From Faecalibacterium taiwanense (GTDB lineage: Bacteria; Bacillota; Clostridia; Oscillospirales; Ruminococcaceae): 64,000 nt of DNA. Below the pieces are notes generated by a model. The model had not been told where the DNA came from and did no database searches. It was given only the letters and a program-made list of their open reading frames with translations. Each line of letters opens with the position of its first letter. Within the stretch, counting starts at the first letter, position 1. Of the stretch, positions 26,870 through 37,831 are shown one piece after another. The stretch is taken from contig NZ_CP155552.1 of the NCBI RefSeq assembly GCF_036632915.2, forward strand, positions 310,001-374,000, written 5' to 3'. Both the position numbers and the translations under genes were made by a program.

Positions 26870-26911
26870 GCAATTCAACTTCTTCATGCAACAGCAATAG
26901 CGTTGAATTGC
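26870..26911 (+). repeat. Inverted repeat upstream of hsdM
   Basis: GCAATTCAAC (26870-26879) and GTTGAATTGC (26902-26911) are perfect 10-bp arms around a 22-base loop. The role is unknown; the site could be an operator or a trace of mobile DNA. The rest of 26912-26990 is AT-rich with nothing further recognised. Confidence 0.5.
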
Positions 26912-26990
26912 ATATCGCAAATTGCTGTTTTAACGTTCCACTAACTTTTTGCCTTGCAATCAAGAAAGCACTTCCGCTAAACACTCTACG

Positions 26991-27019
26991 TTGAAAATGC
27001 AATCGTACACTGCTATAAT
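26991..27019 (+). promoter_or_regulatory. Promoter of the restriction-modification genes
   Basis: TTGAAA (26991-26996) and consensus TATAAT (27014-27019) with a 17-bp spacer. Confidence 0.65.
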
Positions 27020-27091
27020 AAAATTGTGATATTATCACCAAAAAATCAAGATGAAAAGCGTTTGCGATTGGCAAACATTCAGGAGGAACGC

Positions 27092-28623
<1,532 letters not shown>

Positions 28624-28624
<1 letters not shown>

Positions 28625-29793
28625 TGGCGAAGTTGGGAGAGGTTTGCTTAATTAACCCCAAGAGTTGCACATTAAGAGATGACACTGAAGTTTCCTTTAT
28701 TCCAATGACAAAAGTTGGTGAGCACGGGGAGTTCGATGCATCTGAAATTAAAAATTATTCAGAAGTAAAGAAAGGCTTCACAAATTTTCAAAATGGCGAT
28801 ATTTTATTTGCGAAAATTACACCTTGTATGGAAAATGGAAAAGGTGCAATCGCCCATAATATGAAAAACGGAATTGGCTTTGGAAGCACTGAATTTCATG
28901 TTTTGCGTCCTGATACAGACAAAATAACGAGCGAATGGCTGTATTATTTGACCACATGGAAGACTTTTCGCAAAGAGGCTGAGAAAAACATGACCGGAAG
29001 CGCAGGTCAAAAACGTGTGCCAAAAACTTTCTTGGAAAATTATGTCGTGAACTTGCCAGATATTGATACCCAAAAAAGCGAAAACAAAATTTTGAGAAAA
29101 GTGGACGATTTGATTTTTCTTCGCAAGCAGCAACTTGTCAAGCTGGACGAGCTGGTAAAGGCACGGTTTGTGGAAATGTTTGGGGATGTGTTGCTAAATT
29201 CTATGCAATGGCCTGAAAAAACGCTGGAAAATATGGCCGACATTGTTTCTGGGATTACGAAAGGCCGTAAAACAGCAGAAGCAGATTTGCAAGAAGTGCC
29301 ATATATGGCGGTTTCAAATGTAAAAGACGGTTATATTGATTGGACAACTGTAAAGACGATTCTGGCAACAAGACAGGAAATTGAGCAATACAGACTGATG
29401 CCGGATGATATCTTAATGACTGAGGGCGGTGACCCTGATAAAGTCGGGCGGGGTGCCATAATCAAAGTGCCATTGAAAAACTCAATTCATCAAAATCACA
29501 TTTTCCGTGTGCGATTGGATGAACAAGAAATTTTACCCTCTTTCTTTGCCGAATACTTACGTCATCAAAAAGCCAAGCGTTACTTTTTAGGGTGTGCAAA
29601 GCAAACCACAGGCATTGCAAGCATCAACATGCGACAGCTTAGAGCATTACCTACTCTTGTTCCACCACTTTCTCTTCAAAAACAATTTGCCGCCTTTGTA
29701 GAGCGCGTAGACCAGCAGAAGCAGACCGTACAACAGGGCCTTGAAAAGCTGGAATTGATGAAAAAAGCGCTGATGCAGGAATATTTTGGGTAA
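28624..29793 (+). CDS. hsdS: Type I restriction specificity subunit
   Basis: A 389-residue HsdS with two target recognition domains (about 1-150 and 200-350), each followed by a conserved helix: residues around DIDTQKSENKILRKVDDLIF and the C-terminal VPPLSLQKQFAAFVERVDQQ. It chooses the DNA sequence that the methylase and nuclease act on. The ATG at 28624 overlaps the hsdM stop (TGATG). Visibly AT-rich compared with hsdM and hsdR, as is common for exchangeable specificity domains. The TAA stop lies at the left end of a palindromic element, and a second copy of the gene's last ~60 bases lies beyond it. Confidence 0.93.
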
Positions 29794-29908
29794 CTCCCCA
29801 GTCGCCTAGCGGCGACAGCTCCCTCAAAGAGGGAGCCTTAACGTGGCCGCAAGGCAAAAGCCTTCCTCTTTGAGGAAGGTGGCACGGCGCAGCCGTGACG
29901 GAAGGAGT
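29791..29908 (+). repeat. Variant palindromic element, copy F, at the hsdS stop codon
   Basis: AACTCC...AGTCGCC at the left and GACGGAAGGAGT at the right, with inner hairpin GCTCCCTC/GAGGGAGC and CTTCCTC/GAGGAAG, like copy E. It supplies the AA of the hsdS stop codon and lies between the two copies of the hsdS tail. Confidence 0.7.
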
Positions 29909-29974
29909 GGGACAGCAGGGCTTAGAAAAGTTGGAATTGATGAAAAAGCACTGATGCAGGAATATTTTGGGTGA
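29909..29974 (+). pseudogene. Duplicated hsdS 3' end (fragment)
   Basis: About 60 bases repeat the end of hsdS: CAGGGCTTAGAAAAGTTGG, then GAATTGATGAAAAA and CTGATGCAGGAATATTTTGGG, ending in TGA. Against the intact copy (29729-29793) there are several substitutions and one A missing from the A-run, which shifts the frame. It is a scar of a second specificity gene or of recombination across a palindromic element. Confidence 0.8.
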
Positions 29975-30032
29975 AGTGTTATACTATTGAAAGATTGTGC
30001 GGTATAATGATAGAAAAACACTGGAGGTTTAC

Positions 30033-31028
30033 ATGAGCGATTTGAATGGAATTAACATTTCTGATCTTTTGGGATTATCTGAACCATTACAAAAACTTGT
30101 AGAAACTGTCTCCTGTGGTATAGGGAAATTGTATGAACCTATACATGTAAGACGTATGGCTAATGCGAAAGCGGCTGAAATCAAAGCTATAGGCGACCAA
30201 ATTTCGGATATTTCAGAAATTCCCATTAAGTATGACAATGGAAAAGTTCTTGTGGACGGAACAGACTACACAGAGTTGGTGAAGCGTACACAAAGTCGCA
30301 TAGCATTTCAGGAGCTAAAAAAGCAACAGAACATAGATTATGCTGTTGCTTTTGCGGCGCAAGAACTTGCAGGTGAGCTTAAGGTAAGCAAGGAACCGGT
30401 AGATGAGGATTGGGTTTCCCGATTCTTTGATTCTGTTTCGTGTGTAAGCGAAAAAGAAATGCAACTGATTTGGGGGAAAATTCTGGCAGGTGAAATTAAG
30501 GAACCGGGCAGTTTTTCGATGAGAACGCTCAATGTAGTTAGAAACTTGAGTAAGAAAGAGGCAGAGTGTTTCTTGAAAATCTTACCATGCGTAATGAGTT
30601 CTGACGGGGATTATTTTATTTCATCAGATGAGAAGATAATAAATGTGGCTAATATCACATTCTATGATATCTTAACATTAGACGACTGCGGATTACTTTA
30701 TGCGGATGGAACGATGCGGATGAGCTTTACCGTAGCAAAAAATGATCCTGCTATAATGTATAGTGATGATTATGCAATTAATATGACCAGAAGAAAAGAT
30801 GAGCCTTATAACGGCTCAGTGGGTGTATATAAATTAAAGACGGCTGCACAGGAACTGTATCCTTTACTAAGGAAACAAACCAATGAAGAGTATGTGATGC
30901 TTTGGGCCCGTGAACTTTATAATAAGAACTTCAATAGGTGCAGTGTTGATGTATATAAAGTAGATGGAATTGATAATGGTACGCCCAATTGTCAACCTGT
31001 GCCACTAAAAAACTGGAAAGAAAATTAA
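30033..31028 (+). CDS. DUF2806 domain protein in the type I RM locus
   Basis: A 331-residue protein matching the DUF2806 pattern: a middle block with SRIAFQELKKQQNIDYAVAF, then DEDWVSRFFDSVSCVSEKEM and LIWGKILAGEIKEPGSFSMR, followed by a variable C-terminal half. The family is often found near phage-defence and mobile genes, but its activity is not established. AT-rich like hsdS. GGAGG precedes the ATG at 30033, and TATAAT at 30003-30008 suggests a separate promoter, with no clear -35. It sits between hsdS and hsdR, so it may be a cargo or accessory of the system. Confidence 0.78.
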   Translation: MSDLNGINISDLLGLSEPLQKLVETVSCGIGKLYEPIHVRRMANAKAAEIKAIGDQISDISEIPIKYDNGKVLVDGTDYTELVKRTQSRIAFQELKKQQNIDYAVAFAAQELAGELKVSKEPVDEDWVSRFFDSVSCVSEKEMQLIWGKILAGEIKEPGSFSMRTLNVVRNLSKKEAECFLKILPCVMSSDGDYFISSDEKIINVANITFYDILTLDDCGLLYADGTMRMSFTVAKNDPAIMYSDDYAINMTRRKDEPYNGSVGVYKLKTAAQELYPLLRKQTNEEYVMLWARELYNKNFNRCSVDVYKVDGIDNGTPNCQPVPLKNWKEN

Positions 31029-31061
31029 GCCCTAATCCTAATATTGAAAGGAGCCCTCCTC

Positions 31062-34000
31062 ATGTCCAACTTCTCCTATCTCTCCACCCGCCCCGAATAC
31101 TCCCTCTTCGCTAATTCCGCCATCGAGGCCGAGAAAGTGTTCTCCACCTCTCCGGCGATGTGCGCGGTGGGGTGTCGGAAGGCGTTGGAGCTGGCGGTGA
31201 AGTGGGTGTATGCGGCAGACAAAACCATCACGATGCCCTACAAGGACAACCTGCAATCCTTGTTGCACGAGCCGAGTTTCCGGTTCGCAGTGGACCGCAA
31301 TGTGTGGAGCGCGCTGCCCAGCATCGTGAAGGCGGGCAATCTGGCGGTACATACGGGGCATAGTGTGTCGGCGGCGGATGCAGTGTTCAGCCTGCGGGGG
31401 CTGTTCGACTTCATCCAATGGGTGGATTACTGCTACGGCACGGACTATGTGGAGCGCTCCTTTGATGAAACAGCCATCCCCGGCGAAAAGGTAACGCTGG
31501 ACGAAAAGAAGATCCGGGAGCAGGAAAGTTTACTGTCCCAGAAAGATGCCGAGCTGGAAGCGCTGCGCAAGCAGGTGGAGAGCCTTTCGGCGGCGTACAC
31601 GGCCAGCAAACAGCAGAACCAGCAGAGCCGCAGTTTCACCGCCGCCGACCTGACCGAGGCCGAAACGCGGCAGAAGATCATCGACATCGACCTCAAGGCC
31701 ATGGGCTGGAAATTCACCGGGCCGGACGCCGATGTGCGCACCGAGTACGAAGTGGACAACATGAACGGCGTGCTGGGGCAGAAGGGCTATGCAGACTATG
31801 TGCTGATGGGCAAGGACGGCTTGCCGCTGGCGGTCATTGAAGCCAAGCGCAGCACCAAAGACCCCAACATCGGGCGCAAGCAGGCTCAGCTTTATGCAGA
31901 CTGTCTGGAGCAGAAGTTTGGCCGCCGTCCGATGCTGTTTACCACCAACGGCTACACCACCTATTTCTGGGATGAGCAGAGCGGCCCGCAGCGTGCCGTG
32001 AGCGGGGTGTTCTGCAAGGACGACTTGCAGAAGCTGATGAACCGCCGCACCGAGAAAAAGCCGCTGGACACCATTGAAATTGACGATAAAATCACCGACC
32101 GCTACTATCAGAAAAACGCCATCCGGGCAGTCTGCGCCCATATTACGCAGGGCTTCCGGCGCAATCTGCTGGTCATGGCAACGGGCACAGGCAAGACCCG
32201 CACCGCATCCAGCCTGACCGATGTGCTGAGCCGGGGCGGTCATGTGACCAACGTGCTCTTTCTGGCGGACCGCACTGCGCTGGTCAAGCAGGCAAAGGAC
32301 GACTTCAAAAAGTATCTGCCCGACCAGTCGTTGTGCAACCTCTGCTCCTCCAAGGACGATAAGACCGCGCGCATCGTGTTTTCCACCTATCCCACCATGC
32401 TCAACGCCATCGACAACGCCAAGACCAAGGACGGCGTGCCGCTGTTTTCGCCCGCCCACTTTGACCTTATCATCGTGGACGAGAGCCACCGCAGCATTTT
32501 CAAGAAATACCGCGCCATTTTTGATTATTTCGATGCGGTTCTGGTGGGTCTGACCGCCACCCCGAAAACCGATGTGGACCGCAACACCTACGACTTTTTC
32601 GAGATGGAACACGGCATCCCCACCTACGCCTACGATTACGACACGGCGGTCTACACCGACCATGTGCTGGTGCCTTACTACAACTACGAGGTCAAGACGA
32701 AATTCACAGAAGAGGGCATCCACTACGACCAGCTTTCACCGGAGGATAAGGCCCGCTACGAGGACGATTTTGCCGAGGACGACACCCTGCCCACCTTCAT
32801 CCCGTCCGAAAAGCTGAATAAGTTCATCTTCAACGCCAACACCGTGGACACGGTGCTGCAAGACCTGATGGAACGCGGCATCCAGACGGCGGGCGGTGAC
32901 CGCATCGGCAAGACCATCATCTTTGCCCAGAACAAGCGCCATGCGGAGTTTATCCGGGAACGTTTTGGCAAGCTCTACCCGCAGCTGGAGACCCAGTACC
33001 CGGGATTCATCCAGCGGGTAGTCTGCGATGACGCCTATGCACAGTCCATCATTGACGACTTCAAGCAGCCGGACAAGCCGCCGTTTATTGCGGTCTCGGT
33101 GGATATGATGGACACGGGCATCGATGTGCCGGAGTGCGTGAATCTGGTGTTCTTCAAAAAAGTGCGCAGCAAAACGAAGTTCTGGCAGATGATCGGCCGT
33201 GGTACGCGGCTCTGCCCATCCCTTGCCTGCGTGGATGCCATCGACGGCGAGTATACGGGCAAACGGCGTTTTCTGATCTTCGACTACTGCGGCAACTTTG
33301 AATTTTTCCGTCAGAAACCCAACGGCTACGAGAGCGCGGACACCAAAAGCCTGTCCGAGAGCATTTTCTGCAAGCAGGTGCGGATTGCCGCCGCGCTGCA
33401 GGATGGAGTCTATGCGGACGAAAACTACCAGAACTGGCGCAAGATCTTAACAGAAACCTGTCGTGCCGAAGTGGGAGCGCTGAATCCGGAGCTGGTATCC
33501 GTGCGGCTACACCGACAGGCTGTGGAACACTATCAAAAGCCGGAAGCCTTTGTCAGCCTGACCGAAACGGACAAGGGCACGCTGATGAAAGAGGTGGCAC
33601 CGCTCATCTCGCTGGACGATAAGGACGAGGCCGCCAAGCGGTTCGATAACTTTGTGTATGGCTTGCTGCTCTGTGAACTGGAAGGTCTGCCGGGGCTGGG
33701 CCGCGCCCAGAAACAGCTGCGCAATACAGCGGCAATGCTGGAAGGAAAGGCTACCATCCCGCAGGTGCAGGCAAAGCTGCCCCTCATCCGGGAGGTGCAG
33801 ACAGACGAATTTTTGACCTCGCATGACCTTCTCCGCTTTGAGGAAATGCGGCAGGAGCTGCGGGAGCTTATCAAGTTTCTGGTGGACGGTGTAGAGGGGC
33901 AAAAACCTGTCTACACGGCCCTTGCCGACCCGGTACTGGAACAGACCGAGGGCAAAGCGCTGGATTCCGGCTACGATTTCGGCGAGTACCGGGAACGTGT

Positions 34001-34448
34001 GAACCGCTACATCATGGAGCACCGCAGCGATACGCTGGCCATCCACAAGCTGACCCAGAACATTCCGCTTTCCCGGGGCGACTATACCGAGCTGGAACAT
34101 ATCTTCACCTGTGAGCTGGGCAGCAAAGAGGACTATGCACGGGAGTTTCGGGATACACCCTTTGGTCTGCTGGTGCGTAAAGTGGCAAAGCTGGACCACG
34201 ATGCTGCCATGCAGGCATTTTCCAAGTTCATCAACGACGAATCGCTGAATGCGAAGCAGATCGCGTTCGTGCAGAAGGTCATTCATTACATCGAGCAGAA
34301 CGGTTATGTGGAAAGCAAAGCGGTGCTGATGAAACCACCCTTTGACCAACCCATCCTGTTTACCCGCCTGTTTGATGGAAAAACAGGGAGTGAACTGATG
34401 GATACGATCAATTCGGTGAAAGAGAATGCCACCCATGTGACGGCATAA
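31062..34448 (+). CDS. hsdR: Type I restriction endonuclease subunit
   Basis: A 1128-residue HsdR. An N-terminal DUF4145-like segment (about 1-130) and a coiled coil (about 145-195) come first. The nuclease motif has D245 and the pair E260-x-K262 in VIEAKRS. The SF2 motor has Walker A in MATGTGKTRT (from 372), DESH (473-476) and motif VI QMIGRGTR (709-716), followed by a helical C-terminal region. It translocates and cuts unmethylated DNA together with HsdM and HsdS. AAAGGAG precedes the ATG at 31062. GC-rich, unlike hsdS and the DUF2806 gene. Confidence 0.94.
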   Translation: MSNFSYLSTRPEYSLFANSAIEAEKVFSTSPAMCAVGCRKALELAVKWVYAADKTITMPYKDNLQSLLHEPSFRFAVDRNVWSALPSIVKAGNLAVHTGHSVSAADAVFSLRGLFDFIQWVDYCYGTDYVERSFDETAIPGEKVTLDEKKIREQESLLSQKDAELEALRKQVESLSAAYTASKQQNQQSRSFTAADLTEAETRQKIIDIDLKAMGWKFTGPDADVRTEYEVDNMNGVLGQKGYADYVLMGKDGLPLAVIEAKRSTKDPNIGRKQAQLYADCLEQKFGRRPMLFTTNGYTTYFWDEQSGPQRAVSGVFCKDDLQKLMNRRTEKKPLDTIEIDDKITDRYYQKNAIRAVCAHITQGFRRNLLVMATGTGKTRTASSLTDVLSRGGHVTNVLFLADRTALVKQAKDDFKKYLPDQSLCNLCSSKDDKTARIVFSTYPTMLNAIDNAKTKDGVPLFSPAHFDLIIVDESHRSIFKKYRAIFDYFDAVLVGLTATPKTDVDRNTYDFFEMEHGIPTYAYDYDTAVYTDHVLVPYYNYEVKTKFTEEGIHYDQLSPEDKARYEDDFAEDDTLPTFIPSEKLNKFIFNANTVDTVLQDLMERGIQTAGGDRIGKTIIFAQNKRHAEFIRERFGKLYPQLETQYPGFIQRVVCDDAYAQSIIDDFKQPDKPPFIAVSVDMMDTGIDVPECVNLVFFKKVRSKTKFWQMIGRGTRLCPSLACVDAIDGEYTGKRRFLIFDYCGNFEFFRQKPNGYESADTKSLSESIFCKQVRIAAALQDGVYADENYQNWRKILTETCRAEVGALNPELVSVRLHRQAVEHYQKPEAFVSLTETDKGTLMKEVAPLISLDDKDEAAKRFDNFVYGLLLCELEGLPGLGRAQKQLRNTAAMLEGKATIPQVQAKLPLIREVQTDEFLTSHDLLRFEEMRQELRELIKFLVDGVEGQKPVYTALADPVLEQTEGKALDSGYDFGEYRERVNRYIMEHRSDTLAIHKLTQNIPLSRGDYTELEHIFTCELGSKEDYAREFRDTPFGLLVRKVAKLDHDAAMQAFSKFINDESLNAKQIAFVQKVIHYIEQNGYVESKAVLMKPPFDQPILFTRLFDGKTGSELMDTINSVKENATHVTA

Positions 34449-34462
34449 AGTAGTGGAATGTA

Positions 34463-34897
34463 ATGATAAAAACCGGTATAATTCAGGACTATCGAAAAAT
34501 GAATATCCTGCAACGCAGTATGGCAAGTCAGGGAATTTTGAACGATACGCAAACGACTCTGGCTGATTACCTGATGAGCATCGCACAAATTTCCGTGGAG
34601 GATGCCGGAGCGATTTATATCGAGTTGAGCAGCATCCGCGGAAATTTTATGGCAAACATCATTCTGCACATGATTGAAAATTATCACTTCCTGCCTGATA
34701 TGGCGTGGAAACTGAAAAACAAACAAGCACTGGTGGAAAGCGTAATTGCAAATGAACAGCTGGAGCCTTCCATTACGTTGTCCATCAAAGATGTGTATGA
34801 TGACCTTGTCAACAGCAAACTGGATATGATCGAGGGCTTCGTGCCGATCTCTGCCATCCAGTATGATGCTAAGATGCAGGAAGCAGAAAGACTTTAA
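34463..34897 (+). CDS. Hypothetical protein downstream of hsdR
   Basis: A 144-residue soluble, mostly helical and acidic protein with no motif I recognise. It begins 14 bases after the hsdR stop, so it is probably co-transcribed with it. The ribosome site is weak, and the start could be a later ATG at 34499. It may be a companion of the RM system or a member of the island's cargo. From its end to 35091 there is only the terminator described next. Confidence 0.55.
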   Translation: MIKTGIIQDYRKMNILQRSMASQGILNDTQTTLADYLMSIAQISVEDAGAIYIELSSIRGNFMANIILHMIENYHFLPDMAWKLKNKQALVESVIANEQLEPSITLSIKDVYDDLVNSKLDMIEGFVPISAIQYDAKMQEAERL

Positions 34898-34978
34898 GGG
34901 GATTGCGACTTGTAGGATTGCTTTAAATTATCGAGTTAATCCGCAGGCTGAATAGATTCACTCGAATCGAATGAAAAC

Positions 34979-35030
34979 GAAAAAATGCCCGCTCACCGTG
35001 GAGATCCGACTCCATCGGTGGGCGGGCATA
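34979..35030 (-). terminator. Terminator of glpP
   Basis: Minus-strand stem ATGCCCGCCCACCG... / ...CGGTGAGCGGGCAT with a run of T after it (A-run 34979-34985 on the plus strand). Confidence 0.75.
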
Positions 35031-35091
35031 TCCAATAAAATACCAGGATACGATTATGTTTTTCGTACTTCAGCTGGGATCTTGTTCTGGC

Positions 35092-35655
35092 TCAGATATC
35101 CCACAGGGAGGGCGCAGAGGTGGAAACTGCGGCGGCACCTGCGCGCATGGCGGCCATGACGTCGGCTTTGTCCCGCAGCAGGCCGCCTGCAATGACAGGC
35201 ACCTGTGTGCGGGCGCTGATCTCGGCGATGACCCGGGGCATGATGCCGGGAAGGATCTCGACAAAATCCGGCTTGCCCTGCTCCAGCTGGCCGGACAGGC
35301 TGGTCAGCGAGAGGGAATCCAGGATGAATGCCCGCTGGACGGTCAGCAGGCCGCGGTGGCGCGCCCGGCGGATCAGGGTCGGGCGGGTGGAGATGATGCC
35401 GTCCGGGTGGCACAGGGCGTTGAGGGAGTCCACCGCGATCTCCCGCGACGAAAGGCCGTCCACAAGGTCGATGTGAACCACGGCCAGTTTTCCGGCATCA
35501 TGTATGCGGTGCACCAGACCGTCTACGGTGAGCAGGGTGCTCGCCAGCAGAAAAACGGCACTGCAGGGCGAAGCCAGCGCAGCAGTCAGGGCTTCGTCCG
35601 TTTTCACAGCGGCGATCACCGGTTCGTTCAACAAAGTTTCGGCAAGAGGATGCAT
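35092..35655 (-). CDS. glpP: Glycerol-3-phosphate-responsive antiterminator
   Basis: A 187-residue GlpP. Family features are VVHIDLVDGLS near residue 70, PDGIISTRPTLIRRAR, and PDFVEILPGIMPRVI with PVIAGGLL in the C-terminal half, which form a TIM-barrel-like fold. In Bacillus GlpP with bound glycerol 3-phosphate stops early termination in the leaders of glycerol genes. A strong leader terminator before the glycerol operon at 42.6 kb is the likely target. AAGGAG precedes the ATG at 35655. Confidence 0.9.
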   Translation of the reverse strand: MHPLAETLLNEPVIAAVKTDEALTAALASPCSAVFLLASTLLTVDGLVHRIHDAGKLAVVHIDLVDGLSSREIAVDSLNALCHPDGIISTRPTLIRRARHRGLLTVQRAFILDSLSLTSLSGQLEQGKPDFVEILPGIMPRVIAEISARTQVPVIAGGLLRDKADVMAAMRAGAAAVSTSAPSLWDI

Positions 35656-35710
35656 TGGGTAAGACTCCTTTCGAGCCAGATTTACAGAGATAGGGAGCAA
35701 TCAGAAGATA

Positions 35711-35785
35711 CGGCCCTTTCAGAAAACTCTAAAAGGGCCGCACCATGCGTAAACCAAGTTTATAAAAAATTGAGGGGTTTGTAAA
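35711..35785 (-). promoter_or_regulatory. Promoter and leader hairpin of glpP
   Basis: On the minus strand TTTACA (35780-35785) and TAAACT (35757-35762) have a 17-bp spacer. The leader then folds into a hairpin CGGCCCTTT / AAAGGGCCG (35711-35740) without a T-run. It shares the string GGCCCTTTT with the leader terminator of the glycerol operon. Confidence 0.5.
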
Positions 35786-35801
35786 GAGGATTAAAGAGGC
35801 A

Positions 35802-37796
35802 TTATTTATGTGCCTGCACGGCTGCATTATTTTTCTTCAGCAGTACAGCGCATGCTATGGTAACTACAAAGCCGATCGCGATCAGTGCGTAGACCAGAGC
35901 AGTGCCAGCGTACTGTGTTCCGGGGGTGTGCACGCGAATCTCGCAGATGCCCCACTCGCTGACAGCTGCAAGAACGCCGCAGAAGATGCCGCCAAGGTAG
36001 GGATTGCCTGTGTGCTGGTACAGGAGACGACAAATCAGGATCGCAACAAAGATGAAGCCGGGCAGCGCATACACTGCAGTTGCGGCAGAAGCCAGACCGC
36101 CGAACATCGGGTTCGAGCCGGTAGCCTTGAAGATGCCGTAAACGTAGCAGAGGATGAACAGAGTGGGAACCGATGCGATAAAGCTGATCAGAAGGTTAGA
36201 AAGCAGATTGTTTTTGCCGAGCGCCGTGCTAAAGTTAAAACTGTTGACGCTGATGGACATGACAATGTAGTACACGAGATACATGGGTACAACAAGGAGC
36301 ATACCCGGGATGCGGTTGGCTCCAAACTTCATAAAGCCCCAGTAAACGATCAGGAAGTTCACATCCACAAAATAGTCGACGGCAAAAACCATCAGGATCA
36401 GGGCAAAGACTGCAAGCAGGGCCGCGCCGATGGATTTGAGGAGTGCATGCCCGGAAATAGCGATGCCGGTATTCCGGAAGGAGAAACCGTGTTTTTTGCC
36501 GTAGGCCATGTACCACACCGTGCACAGAACAAGAGTCAGTGCGCCGCACAGCAGAGAGATCAGGCCGTGGTACGCAGGGTTGGCCGAGTGGAAAAGTGCA
36601 TCACGGTAAGATGCCAGTCCCTGCTTGTTCAGGAATCGAATAATGAGGATGGACAGGACGGCACTGATGATCTGGATGCCCCAGAACCATGCAACTGCAT
36701 TCTTATCGCCAACTGGGCGAAGGTCCTGCTCTCCATTGTCGGCACACTGGAATGTCTTGACGGAGCTGACCAGCCAGACCATCAGAGACCCGGCAAACAG
36801 CAGCAGACCGGACAGGGCGATGATCTTGAAGATGTTCCAGATGGTATAGGTGTAGCTGCTGGCGCTCAGAGCAGTGCCAGTGGGCATAACACGGTTAAAG
36901 AAGGTCAACACACGGTTCATGACCAGCGGGGACCACCAACCAGCCATATGCGTCTCGTTAGAAACAAAGATCTGGCGGCTTCCGGTCTTTCCGCCGTAAT
37001 CCTGCTCATAAACGGTCTCTGCCACGCGCTGTTCACTGGTGGTTGCGGGGTCGATACCGAAATACAGGAAGGACTGTGCACTGTTGTTGATCACATATTC
37101 TGCCGGGCTGGAAAGGTTGGCTGCATACTTGTTGGCGTCGTTGGAATAGGTACCGTTATCATTAGCTTTTTCCGAGAAGAAGAACTCGTCGTTCTTGTCT
37201 GCGAGAACTGCGACATCTCGGGCACCGTAAACATCGGTGTAGCCCTCGCTGTTACGCACGATGGGATCGCTGTGGATCAGGAAAATGGCCTTGACAACAT
37301 TCAGACTGTCGTTATCGCACTGCAGTGCTTCGCCAGCTGCCTTGCCACCGCGGGAGTAGCCCAGCAGCGAAACTCGGTCGGTATCAACGTAGGGCAGAGT
37401 CACGCCGTAGCGTACCGCATCATAAAGGCCGCGGCCCTGGGTGAGCCATTCGGAGTCCGGCAGAGGTTCGCTTTCGCCCATGCCGTACATATCCACGCCG
37501 ATCGCAACATAGCCGCGGCGGGCGAGCTCAATGCAGTAGTGCTGCATTTCTTCTTTGTTGTTGTTTCCGCCATGCTGTACAAAAATAGCGGGCGCAGGCG
37601 TTTCAGCGGTGGCGTTTTCCGGAATATAAACATCCATCGCAAGGGTATGACCGGATTCGGATTCAATGGTAACGTTCCGGATGGTCGTTTTGCCGGAGTT
37701 CGTCTGTAAAATGAAAGAACCGGCAATGCCTACGATGATGAGCGCGATGCTGACGATGAGACTGATCAGCGGCCTTGAAAGTTTTTTCTCGTTCAT
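35802..37796 (-). CDS. Membrane-bound alpha/beta hydrolase with C-terminal polytopic domain
   Basis: A 664-residue protein in three parts. It has one N-terminal membrane segment (about 10-32), then an extracellular alpha/beta-hydrolase domain (about 45-320) with the nucleophile elbow GYSRGG and an active-site-like FVQHGGNNNKEEM, and then about nine membrane segments (330-655). The N-terminal half resembles dienelactone-hydrolase and acetyl-xylan-esterase-like hydrolases. The substrate is unknown and should be outside the cell. GGAGG precedes the ATG at 37796. It has its own promoter and a strong leader terminator. Confidence 0.82.
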   Translation of the reverse strand: MNEKKLSRPLISLIVSIALIIVGIAGSFILQTNSGKTTIRNVTIESESGHTLAMDVYIPENATAETPAPAIFVQHGGNNNKEEMQHYCIELARRGYVAIGVDMYGMGESEPLPDSEWLTQGRGLYDAVRYGVTLPYVDTDRVSLLGYSRGGKAAGEALQCDNDSLNVVKAIFLIHSDPIVRNSEGYTDVYGARDVAVLADKNDEFFFSEKANDNGTYSNDANKYAANLSSPAEYVINNSAQSFLYFGIDPATTSEQRVAETVYEQDYGGKTGSRQIFVSNETHMAGWWSPLVMNRVLTFFNRVMPTGTALSASSYTYTIWNIFKIIALSGLLLFAGSLMVWLVSSVKTFQCADNGEQDLRPVGDKNAVAWFWGIQIISAVLSILIIRFLNKQGLASYRDALFHSANPAYHGLISLLCGALTLVLCTVWYMAYGKKHGFSFRNTGIAISGHALLKSIGAALLAVFALILMVFAVDYFVDVNFLIVYWGFMKFGANRIPGMLLVVPMYLVYYIVMSISVNSFNFSTALGKNNLLSNLLISFIASVPTLFILCYVYGIFKATGSNPMFGGLASAATAVYALPGFIFVAILICRLLYQHTGNPYLGGIFCGVLAAVSEWGICEIRVHTPGTQYAGTALVYALIAIGFVVTIACAVLLKKNNAAVQAHK

Positions 37797-37831
37797 ATGG
37801 GGGACCTCCTTTTTGAATCTGATTTTTCCGT

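Noticed and set aside
34463..34897. Toxin or antitoxin gene after hsdR
   Set aside because: No toxin fold or DNA-binding motif is visible and there is no partner gene; it is left as hypothetical.
35711..35740. Rho-independent terminator after the membrane hydrolase gene
   Set aside because: The stem is good, but no T-run follows in the minus direction; it is kept only as a glpP leader hairpin.
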